Source of the DNA: Fibrobacter sp.
GTDB taxonomy: Bacteria; Fibrobacterota; Fibrobacteria; Fibrobacterales; Fibrobacteraceae
NCBI GenBank assembly: GCA_012515825.1
Contig: JAAYXQ010000255.1
Coordinates: 1 to 6,064, forward strand
Direction: 5' to 3'
DNA: 6,064 nucleotides
Both the position numbers and the translations under genes were made by a program. Below, piece by piece: positions 1-5,015 of the stretch. The first letter of the stretch is position 1. Every line of letters begins with the position of its first letter. Below the pieces are notes generated by a model. It had not been told where the DNA came from, ran no database searches, and saw only the letters and a list, made by a program, of their open reading frames with translations.

Positions 1-1
1 A

Positions 2-229
2 TCAGTATTTACTAAGATCATCTTCTTCTCCTTTTTTTATCTCTTGAATCCGTTGCATTAAAACGTAAAATAATAAGATGGTTATAATGATAGAAAAAAT
101 GGACATAATTATAATTACAAGCAGAGGTATATTAAAGAAAATAAAACTCACAGTAAGCAATATGTAATAGAGGCTTACTATAAAAGCTATAATAGTAGGA
201 GTTATTATTTTTTTTGACGGCAGGCTCAT
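2..229 (-). CDS. Small two-helix membrane protein, function unknown
   Basis: Complete 75-residue reading frame whose stop codon falls at the left edge of the window. Residues about 9-31 and 34-58 form two very hydrophobic segments rich in Ile, Leu and Phe, so the product should be a small inner-membrane hairpin protein. The short N-terminus is basic (SKK at residues 5-7). The tail at 59-75 is strongly charged and ends in GEEDDLSKY. I have the impression that this acidic ending recurs in small two-helix membrane proteins of several bacterial phyla, but could not check it. The ATG at 227-229 has no clear Shine-Dalgarno sequence. It lies 198 bases from the phosphatase lipoprotein gene, behind a likely terminator, so it is probably transcribed alone or with genes further left. 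No enzymatic motif is visible. Confidence 0.6.
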   Translation of the reverse strand: MSLPSKKIITPTIIAFIVSLYYILLTVSFIFFNIPLLVIIIMSIFSIIITILLFYVLMQRIQEIKKGEEDDLSKY

Positions 230-332
230 TTGATGAGAATATATAAATTAATATTTCATTATTAATAATTTTAATTGTATACAAATAAAAATACCCTATA
301 AAAAGATCTTTATGATTTCAAAAAATAAGTGA

Positions 333-353
333 AAAACATAATTGATATGTTTT
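333..353. repeat. Inverted repeat, 8-bp arms, 5-nt loop
   Basis: AAAACATA (333-340) and TATGTTTT (346-353) are perfect reverse complements around ATTGA. On the minus strand the right arm ends in four Ts, and a further TTATTTTTT run follows a few bases later. It could be a second weak terminator behind the lipoprotein gene or an operator for the small membrane protein gene. The arms hold only one G-C pair each, so the hairpin would be weak. Confidence 0.4.
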
Positions 354-383
354 AATCCCAAAAGACCAGAACGATTTTTGCTA

Positions 384-410
384 AAAACAAGCCTAGCGAA
401 CAGGCATGTT
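384..410 (-). terminator. Likely Rho-independent terminator of the phosphatase lipoprotein gene
   Basis: Read on the minus strand, AACA-T-GCCT pairs with AGGC-T-TGTT around a 7-nt loop, with one T/T mismatch in the stem. The downstream arm runs into a stretch of five Ts. It lies 18-44 bases past the lipoprotein stop codon, the expected place and orientation. The four consecutive G-C-containing pairs (GCCT/AGGC) make it the most stable hairpin in this gap. Confidence 0.55.
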
Positions 411-427
411 AGAACATCAAGTCTTTT

Positions 428-2482
428 TTACATGGTTCCAGTTTCTAAAGATTTAATAGGGATATAGCGAGCCTCTCCCTTACTATTGATTATAATAGCG
501 ACTCCAGAAAGATAATTTAGCCATCGTTTATTTTCGTAATACCTTACATTAGCGTGTTTATTTGTTGTATAAGCAAGCAAAGGAACAACTAATTGATCGT
601 GAGAGCATAACACCCCAGCGCGACTCACTTTAGAAAGATTTGCAAAAACATAGTCTTCAAGAAGCTCTTCACTGCGTTTTTCTAAATCATAAAATGCATC
701 AGAATATTCATTTAAGAAAGCCCATTTAGAAAAGACTTGCCAGCCTCCGCCATTAGAATTTTTATAGGATTCTAGCTTAGAACTATTCAATATATACCAT
801 TCGCCAGATAACGCTTCCCACGTTTCTATTTTATAATTGCTTTGCCCTTTTCCAACGGCAATATTCCTACAAGTTTCAGAAGCTCTAAAAAAATCAGAAG
901 AAGCGTAGAAGAAATCTTCGCCTACAAGAGATGCTCCTAATTTCTTTGCTTGATTAACGCCATTATCGGTTAACTTGCCATCCTTTCCTGTATCATTTGT
1001 TCTTTCTGCATGCCTTATCACAAAAAAGACTTTTTCATCGGCTGCTAGTTGAGAGTACACTTCTAGAATATCGGTAAAACCATCTGCTTCTTGTGGGGTA
1101 GCAAGACGCCATGCTAAATTGGACTGTTCATAGAGATAGAAGTTTCCAGTATTAACGAGCCCTTCGCGGATTTCTTTATCGTATTTTCCAGGCCCAAAAC
1201 CAATCGTATCTTTTTCAATATCTCTAGCAGCTCGCCACATTTTAGAAGAGGCGTCGCAAATAAAACGAAGTTTGGTATTGTCTATATGAGAATAGTAAGA
1301 AGCATAAAAGGCGCTACTGTTGTTGTTGACATATTTCACTTGCCCTGCAGTGGATTCATTGCAAGCCTCAAATCCGTAGGTTTTAGACCAAAAGTTTCGA
1401 AGGTGTTTTTCAAAATTAGGAATCGGGCCAAAGTTCCATTGCGAGATATTGTTTCGAATGGAATTATATTGCCAGCTAGTGTCTTGAACCATAAGCCAAT
1501 CGGCGATTTTCGTTTTCAAATTCATATCGTTCCAATAGCCATCGCCTTTTAAATCATCGCTGATTTGATTTATTACATTAGCGACTTCATCTTCAGAACG
1601 GTTCCCTTGTAACATGATAGAAATGGCTAAAAGAGCTGCACTTGAATCGCTATTTCCAAAAAGATTAAAGTCTTCTACATGCATTGTATTTTGGCTAATA
1701 CTCTGATTATTCCAATTCTGGATGTCAATTTCAAAAGCTTTTAAAACTTCTTTTGCTGCTTGTTCTTTTGCTTGATTAATGGGTAGGTATCCACCACTAG
1801 TCGCTATCAATTGTTCTAATCGTCCAGATTCTAAATGGGTGAGTACATTGATATTCACCGAGTCGCGATTGTTCATGTCCACAATTGATTTTAAGGTAAG
1901 TGTTTTTTGGGAACGCTCACCAGTGATTTCATTGCGATAAAAACCACTAGCAGATACTTGTAAATAACGGGAAAGGACTTGAACATTGGTGAATTCAAAT
2001 CGCCCGTTCTTTGAAAAAAGACAACCGTCAAAAGATCTTTGACTAGGTCTATAAAACTGAGAGCTATCTAGTTCAGTAACTTGAATAGAAGAACCAATCA
2101 TAAAAGGCCCTTTTTGAGCATAACCGTAAAAACCTAATGTAAAAGTAGGGCCTATGAAATTAAAATCAGGATTTGAATTGTTATTAGAATCGGTTGCTTT
2201 TGAAATGACTTCTATATAGCCATCTTTACAGGTGACGCTAAAATGAGTGGTGTCTTCTAGTGTTTGCCAAGTTTCATTAAAACAAAAATAAAGAGTTTCT
2301 TCGTGCCCTACAATATGGGTTTCACCCTGATTTTTATTATCGCATTTAGGAAGATTATCAACAGTAGAAATTACTTCTAATGGAGATTCTTCAATTGGCG
2401 TTGTGTTATTAGAAGAATCACAGCCTATGTAAACTAGGCTCAAAAGAAGAACAAAAAGGGAGGTGGCTTGTTTTATCTTCAT
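428..2482 (-). CDS. Fibrobacter-type surface lipoprotein with C-terminal histidine phosphatase domain
   Basis: 684 residues. Residues 1-20 form a lipoprotein signal peptide (MKIK, hydrophobic core, then YIG) with the acylated cysteine at C21. Asn/Ser-rich linkers follow. Residues about 43-110 include a small C...W unit (LPKC, YFCFNETW). Residues about 118-275 carry the module beginning GYAQKGPFMIGSSIQVTEL and including INVLTHLESGRLEQL, which I associate with Fibrobacter envelope lipoproteins. Residues 371-465 resemble the Cys/Trp-containing repeats of those proteins (FICDASSKMWRAARDIEKDTIGFG). Residues about 483-675 are a histidine phosphatase (phosphoglycerate mutase-like) domain: RHAER at 490-494 with catalytic H491, LTDNGVNQA at 504-511, R533 in SSDFFRASET, E555 in WEAL, and the second histidine H628 in CSHD. 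The catalytic set looks intact, so a phosphomonoesterase outside the cytoplasm is likely; the substrate is unknown. The start is set by the signal peptide, as there is no clear Shine-Dalgarno. It is flanked by a terminator downstream and a 343-base gap upstream. Confidence 0.88.
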   Translation of the reverse strand: MKIKQATSLFVLLLSLVYIGCDSSNNTTPIEESPLEVISTVDNLPKCDNKNQGETHIVGHEETLYFCFNETWQTLEDTTHFSVTCKDGYIEVISKATDSNNNSNPDFNFIGPTFTLGFYGYAQKGPFMIGSSIQVTELDSSQFYRPSQRSFDGCLFSKNGRFEFTNVQVLSRYLQVSASGFYRNEITGERSQKTLTLKSIVDMNNRDSVNINVLTHLESGRLEQLIATSGGYLPINQAKEQAAKEVLKAFEIDIQNWNNQSISQNTMHVEDFNLFGNSDSSAALLAISIMLQGNRSEDEVANVINQISDDLKGDGYWNDMNLKTKIADWLMVQDTSWQYNSIRNNISQWNFGPIPNFEKHLRNFWSKTYGFEACNESTAGQVKYVNNNSSAFYASYYSHIDNTKLRFICDASSKMWRAARDIEKDTIGFGPGKYDKEIREGLVNTGNFYLYEQSNLAWRLATPQEADGFTDILEVYSQLAADEKVFFVIRHAERTNDTGKDGKLTDNGVNQAKKLGASLVGEDFFYASSDFFRASETCRNIAVGKGQSNYKIETWEALSGEWYILNSSKLESYKNSNGGGWQVFSKWAFLNEYSDAFYDLEKRSEELLEDYVFANLSKVSRAGVLCSHDQLVVPLLAYTTNKHANVRYYENKRWLNYLSGVAIIINSKGEARYIPIKSLETGTM

Positions 2483-2515
2483 TCAAAATACTTTGTGGCT
2501 ATGGGTTCTTCTCTT

Positions 2516-2528
2516 TCACTAATAGTGA
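2516..2528. promoter_or_regulatory. 13-bp perfect palindrome, possible operator
   Basis: TCACTAATAGTGA is perfectly symmetric around a central A. It lies 34-46 bases upstream of the lipoprotein start codon, just downstream (on the minus strand) of AT-rich hexamers that could be the promoter. That position suits a repressor site or a small 5'-UTR hairpin. Function is inferred from symmetry and place only. Confidence 0.4.
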
Positions 2529-2596
2529 TTCAAATATACAAAATATATTATGTATAAAAAAAAGGAAATAGATTGTTCTTAATTACAGTCAAAACA

Positions 2597-2642
2597 AACC
2601 ATTTTAAGAGTATACGATTGTAGATCACCTCAAAAAATGGTT
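2597..2642. repeat. Inverted repeat with 9-bp arms
   Basis: AACCATTTT (2597-2605) and AAAATGGTT (2634-2642) are perfect reverse complements separated by 28 bases. No T-tract follows on either strand, so this is not a standard terminator. It could be a pair of regulatory half-sites, but in AT-rich DNA it may be chance. Confidence 0.3.
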
Positions 2643-2717
2643 GATTTAATTATTGACTTTATCATCAGGTTATAAAAATAAGATTTTAGCATACGATTAT
2701 TTTTAACCCTTTTGATT

Positions 2718-2733
2718 GCATTCTATAGAAAGC
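2718..2733. repeat. Palindrome around TTCTATAGAA
   Basis: GCATTCTATAGAAAGC is palindromic over 16 bp except for an A/A mismatch on each side of the TTCTATAGAA core. Its TCTATAGA centre equals the centre of the palindrome inferred from the two sites at 4858-4900, but the outer GTTG/CAAC bases do not match. It could be a distant relative of that operator or a coincidence. Confidence 0.3.
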
Positions 2734-2825
2734 TTTAATATGGTGCAGTCGCAGGCGTTTACATTTATGAGGATGAGTATTTATTGGATATCACAAAAAC
2801 TTACTTAAAATACATTTAACAATTA

Positions 2826-3713
2826 TTATTTCATAAAACCAGGTTCAGGCAGATGCATTCCTATCATTGTCAGGTTGTTTTGTTCTATGTGTTTGAATAG
2901 GCGCTTACGACATTCAGCAGATTTGGGCTTGTTCATGTCATAGTTGGAATTAATTTCAGGATGGTTTATTTGCAATGCATACCCGTGTATTAAATCACCA
3001 ATAATGAGATAATTTTCTATTTGGAAAGCCGTATGGCCAGGGGTGTGACCAGATGCATCTAAAGCGATTACATTGTGTGGGAGCGTATCACCAAAGGAGA
3101 ATAAGTTAATTTTATCTTGATACAATGTGATAACCGCTTTTTGTAGACCGTTATCTGGATTTTCCTTAAGCCAAAAGTCGTGTTCTTTTTTTTCAAGGAA
3201 GATTTCTGCGTTTTTGAAAATTTTATGCAAAGGCTTCTTTTTTATATCGCTAATAAGCTCATTAATATGATCAAAATGCATGTGCGTTAGGTACACTTTT
3301 TTAATGGAGTCAGGACTCACTCCTAGTTCTTTTAGGTGAATAAGCGTTTCACCACCAGAGCTCCCGAGACCAGCATCAAAAAGTATATATTCTTTGTCAG
3401 CTTTCAAAAGAAAAGTCGAAATAGAGGCAGGGATTCCTTCAGGCATATTGAGAGAGGCAAAAAGGGAATCGCTGGCATCACTGAACAGCGAACGAGGCAG
3501 CAGATTTGTTCCTTTGTTATCCTTAATCCAAGTGAGAGTAGCGTCGTTTTTAAGGTTAACGGTTTTTGTACCCTCAGGTGCAGAGGTCTTAGTAGAAGAT
3601 GGCTCTTTTACGCTTAGTGATATTGTTTCTTCTTTGTTGAAAAAAACAAACAAGGCAATGACTAAGCATGATACTAATGATGCGGTTATGTAGAATTGTT
3701 TTTTAGTGTTCAT
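2826..3713 (-). CDS. Membrane-anchored MBL-fold metallo-hydrolase
   Basis: 295 residues. Residues about 7-25 are one hydrophobic segment after MNTKK, so the catalytic part should sit in the periplasm. LVSC at 13-16 resembles a lipobox but lies in the middle of the hydrophobic stretch, so a signal anchor is likelier than a lipoprotein. Residues about 50-295 are the metallo-beta-lactamase fold. The metal site is complete: H144, H146, D148 and H149 in THMHFDH, H227 in GHTPGHT, D240 in GDLIHG, and H287 in GMHLPEPG. IPASISTFLL and LFDAGLG fit the early strands. The ending, from NSNYDMNKPKSAECRKRLF to GMHLPEPGF, matches a subfamily often labelled MBL-fold hydrolase or, loosely, quorum-quenching lactonase. 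The actual substrate cannot be read from the sequence. The start is supported by AAGGAG 5 nt upstream. It is separated from the regulator by 241 bases and a likely terminator. Confidence 0.9.
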   Translation of the reverse strand: MNTKKQFYITASLVSCLVIALFVFFNKEETISLSVKEPSSTKTSAPEGTKTVNLKNDATLTWIKDNKGTNLLPRSLFSDASDSLFASLNMPEGIPASISTFLLKADKEYILFDAGLGSSGGETLIHLKELGVSPDSIKKVYLTHMHFDHINELISDIKKKPLHKIFKNAEIFLEKKEHDFWLKENPDNGLQKAVITLYQDKINLFSFGDTLPHNVIALDASGHTPGHTAFQIENYLIIGDLIHGYALQINHPEINSNYDMNKPKSAECRKRLFKHIEQNNLTMIGMHLPEPGFMK

Positions 3714-3718
3714 ATGCT

Positions 3719-3724
3719 CTCCTT
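3719..3724 (-). promoter_or_regulatory. Strong ribosome binding site of the MBL-fold gene
   Basis: AAGGAG on the minus strand lies 5 nt before the ATG at 3713-3711. With the site at 5002-5008, it is one of only two clear Shine-Dalgarno sequences in the window, and it fixes this start. Confidence 0.8.
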
Positions 3725-3763
3725 CTAAAAAAATATAGTTAAAAACAAATCATTTTATTCATT

Positions 3764-3769
3764 ATTATA
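3764..3769 (-). promoter_or_regulatory. Candidate -10 element of the MBL-fold gene
   Basis: TATAAT on the minus strand lies about 50 bases upstream of the start codon. No good -35 hexamer lies 16-18 bases further upstream, and such hexamers are common in this AT-rich gap, so this is tentative. Confidence 0.3.
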
Positions 3770-3895
3770 AAATCGCTATATTTTTTTCTGTTTAGTAATT
3801 TGCATAATCTTTATGATTATCAAAATCCGATAAAAGGATAAACATTTTTGGAATTTATGATTGAATTAAGAATACGATATTTTTTATTCAAGATG

Positions 3896-3920
3896 ATAAA
3901 AAACGAAATATGGATTCGTT
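3896..3920 (-). terminator. Likely Rho-independent terminator of the regulator gene
   Basis: On the minus strand AACGAA (3920-3915) pairs with TTCGTT (3907-3902) around a 7-nt loop and runs directly into a tract of six Ts (3903-3898). It lies about 35-60 bases past the regulator stop codon. The stem is short, with two G-C pairs, but form, strand and place all fit. It argues against read-through into the MBL-fold gene. Confidence 0.5.
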
Positions 3921-3954
3921 GCTTTTGAACGCTTGATTTTTAACGGTTGACTTT

Positions 3955-4806
3955 TTATTTCTTCCCACCAACAGGGAAAAGTTGGAAATTCATTTGATAG
4001 ACAGAGTCTGCATTTTCGTCTTCTTCAGCAAGTAAAGCGATTTCTTTGCGAAACTCATTAATCTTTTCCACAATTTGATCATAAGAATTTTTTGAAATTC
4101 CTAGAGTCAAGGCAGAGATATTCCTCTTAGAAGGTTCTTCGCGATCAATTGAATCTATCGCTAATCTTAAACAATGCTGATGAAAACCACGTAAAGCAAG
4201 TTTTGATGTTTTATTCCCTGTGGTAATGGCGTTTTCAGTTAAAAAGTATTCCCCGTTCGATTTCTTTTGAATTAGGTTACACTTTTCTAATAGTTCCACC
4301 GATTTTTTAGTCTCATCAGGAGTCACCTTAGGCTGCACTTGTTTTGCAAGAGATTCGTAATCTCCAGAAAACCCAAACATGCCGATTAAAGATCGAATGA
4401 CCAAATGACGCCAATGAGAAAAAACTTCATATTGATAAAAAGCCATCAAATGTTGTTTTTCTTTAAAACGGACCAATTTAAGTATTTTTTGAATTTGGGC
4501 AAAGGCGTTGTCTCGTTCTTTAGTAGAATCAGCTTGATTGAATAAAACCAGAGCTTCAAAAAAAGAACGCTCTCTAACAGATAAATTCAATCCTGAAGCA
4601 ATTTTAGAAGCACTAGATGGCGATAAGTTTTTTTCCCCGTTCATAACGCGCGAAATAAAATCTTTAGCCTTAAAGCCGATTTTATCAGAAAAAACCCTTA
4701 GCGAGAACGAATTTGAAGAGGCTTTCTTAAAATTATAATAATCTTGCAAGAATTCCCTGTAGTCCAGGTATTCATAGATTTTAAGATTTTTCTTTTGCTC
4801 GTTCAT
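3955..4806 (-). CDS. TIGR02147/DUF4423 family transcriptional regulator
   Basis: 283 residues, close to the usual length of the TIGR02147 family, which I know mainly from Fibrobacter and Bdellovibrio-type genomes. Residues about 9-25 give the family opening (KIYEYLDYREFLQDYY). Residues about 33-85 are a helix-turn-helix of Cro/C1-like type (SLRVFSDKIGFKAKDFISRVMNGEKNLS). Residues about 113-275 are the DUF4423 region, with a likely winged-helix part at 150-195 (VTPDETKKSVELLEKCNLIQKK). The C-terminal signature is present: RNISALTLGISKNSYDQI at 228-245 and SVYQMNFQLFPV at 268-279. It should be a cytoplasmic DNA-binding protein. It diverges from the lipoprotein gene at 5016, and the shared gap holds two related palindromes that are its natural candidate targets. 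The ATG has no clear Shine-Dalgarno; a 15-bp palindrome lies just upstream, compatible with autoregulation or translational control. The ligand is unknown. Confidence 0.88.
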   Translation of the reverse strand: MNEQKKNLKIYEYLDYREFLQDYYNFKKASSNSFSLRVFSDKIGFKAKDFISRVMNGEKNLSPSSASKIASGLNLSVRERSFFEALVLFNQADSTKERDNAFAQIQKILKLVRFKEKQHLMAFYQYEVFSHWRHLVIRSLIGMFGFSGDYESLAKQVQPKVTPDETKKSVELLEKCNLIQKKSNGEYFLTENAITTGNKTSKLALRGFHQHCLRLAIDSIDREEPSKRNISALTLGISKNSYDQIVEKINEFRKEIALLAEEDENADSVYQMNFQLFPVGGKK

Positions 4807-4809
4807 ACT

Positions 4810-4824
4810 AATAATTTAATTATT
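4810..4824. repeat. 15-bp perfect AT palindrome next to the regulator start codon
   Basis: AATAATTTAATTATT is perfectly symmetric around a central T and ends four bases upstream of the regulator ATG (4806-4804). It covers the place where a Shine-Dalgarno would lie. All pairs are A-T, so it is likelier to act as a DNA site than as a stable RNA hairpin, or it may be chance in an AT-rich leader. Confidence 0.35.
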
Positions 4825-4857
4825 CTAATCGTTCGAAGGAATACTATGTTTATTTAG

Positions 4858-4875
4858 TGTTGTCTAAAAACAACT
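4858..4875. promoter_or_regulatory. Candidate operator, copy 1
   Basis: TGTTGTCTAAAAACAACT has matching arms GTTGT (4859-4863) and ACAAC (4870-4874). It matches the ideal palindrome GTTGTCTATAGACAAC at 14 of 16 bases; its left half, GTTGTCTA, is perfect. It lies about 50 bases upstream of the regulator ATG and 25 bp from copy 2. The likely binder is the adjacent TIGR02147-type regulator (inference). Confidence 0.6.
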
Positions 4876-4882
4876 CATTTTG

Positions 4883-4900
4883 TGTTGCCCATAGACAACA
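4883..4900. promoter_or_regulatory. Candidate operator, copy 2
   Basis: TGTTGCCCATAGACAACA has perfect 5-bp arms, TGTTG and CAACA. It matches GTTGTCTATAGACAAC at 14 of 16 bases, and its right half, TAGACAAC, is perfect. Copies 1 and 2 deviate in opposite half-sites. The 25-bp offset is close to two and a half helical turns. It lies about 15 bases upstream of the candidate -35 box of the divergent lipoprotein gene, a position typical of an activator site. Confidence 0.6.
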
Positions 4901-4914
4901 GGAAATAGAACGTA

Positions 4915-4944
4915 TTGCAAAAAAGGTATATATAAATATATATT
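4915..4944 (+). promoter_or_regulatory. Candidate promoter of the divergent lipoprotein gene
   Basis: TTGCAA (4915-4920) and TATATT (4939-4944) are separated by 18 bases, giving a plausible housekeeping-type promoter with a leader of about 65 nt before the start at 5016. The surrounding TATATA sequence allows other registers, so the -10 assignment is loose. Confidence 0.4.
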
Positions 4945-4969
4945 TAATCAGTGTAAATATATGTTTAGT
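4933..4969. repeat. Two AT-rich palindromic direct repeats, 21 bp apart
   Basis: TAAATATATATTTAAT (4933-4948) and TAAATATATGTTTAGT (4954-4969) match at 14 of 16 bases with a 21-bp offset, two helical turns. The first contains a perfect 14-bp palindrome, TAAATATATATTTA. They overlap the candidate -10 and the expected transcription start, which would suit a repressor or a nucleoid protein, but low complexity makes chance possible. Confidence 0.35.
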
Positions 4970-5001
4970 TAGTCCTTAAAATCTTTTGGCTTATAGAACT
5001 C

Positions 5002-5008
5002 AAAGGAG
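5002..5008 (+). promoter_or_regulatory. Strong ribosome binding site that points to an ATT start
   Basis: AAAGGAG is followed after 7 nt by ATT at 5016-5018, which opens the lipoprotein frame exactly at a signal peptide. No ATG, GTG or TTG lies at a suitable distance in that frame. A TTG at 5009-5011 directly abuts the site but is out of frame. Confidence 0.7.
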
Positions 5009-5015
5009 TTGTCTT

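Larger units (their letters stand above)
230..427. other. AT-rich intergenic region
   Basis: No coding sequence is visible between the small membrane protein and the phosphatase lipoprotein. The region contains a minus-strand hairpin terminator (384-410), an 8-bp-arm inverted repeat (333-353) and a 10-bp palindrome AAAGATCTTT at 302-311. Several TATA-like hexamers could serve a promoter for the small gene, but the base composition makes any single choice unreliable. Confidence 0.6.
2483..2825. other. 343-base intergenic region upstream of the phosphatase lipoprotein
   Basis: No convincing gene is present. The region is very AT-rich and contains a 13-bp palindrome (2516-2528), a TATACA/TGTATA inverted repeat (2535-2540 and 2551-2556) probably within or near the minus-strand promoter, a widely spaced 9-bp inverted repeat (2597-2642) and a palindrome around TTCTATAGAA (2718-2733). 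Bases about 2738-2815 are less AT-rich. In one plus-strand frame they read about 26 sense codons (GAVAGVYIYEDEYLLDITK...) without a start codon. This could be the remnant of a lost gene, but a run this short can easily be chance. Confidence 0.55.

Noticed and set aside
302..311. Palindrome AAAGATCTTT as an operator
   Set aside because: The same 10-mer also occurs inside the lipoprotein coding sequence near 2033-2042. A 10-bp AT-rich palindrome is expected by chance.
1286..1552. Plus-strand open frame of 88 codons inside the phosphatase lipoprotein gene
   Set aside because: It is antisense to a well-supported coding region, has no recognisable domain, and its residue pattern is what the complementary frame produces.
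2740..2808. 22-codon plus-strand frame starting ATGGTGCAG
   Set aside because: There is no Shine-Dalgarno, no recognisable sequence and very short length. The overlapping GAVAGVYIYEDEY frame looks more protein-like but lacks a start codon, so neither is called a gene.
3336..3693. Two overlapping plus-strand open frames opposite the MBL-fold gene
   Set aside because: Both are antisense to conserved MBL-fold sequence. Their basic, low-sense translations fit shadow frames.
4538..4738. Plus-strand open frame of 66 codons opposite the helix-turn-helix part of the regulator
   Set aside because: It is antisense to a recognisable family domain and has no support of its own.
4858..4900. The two short inverted repeats as a CRISPR array or terminator
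   Set aside because: There are only two copies with a 7-base gap between them, and no T-tract follows. Spacing and place in a divergent promoter region fit operators.
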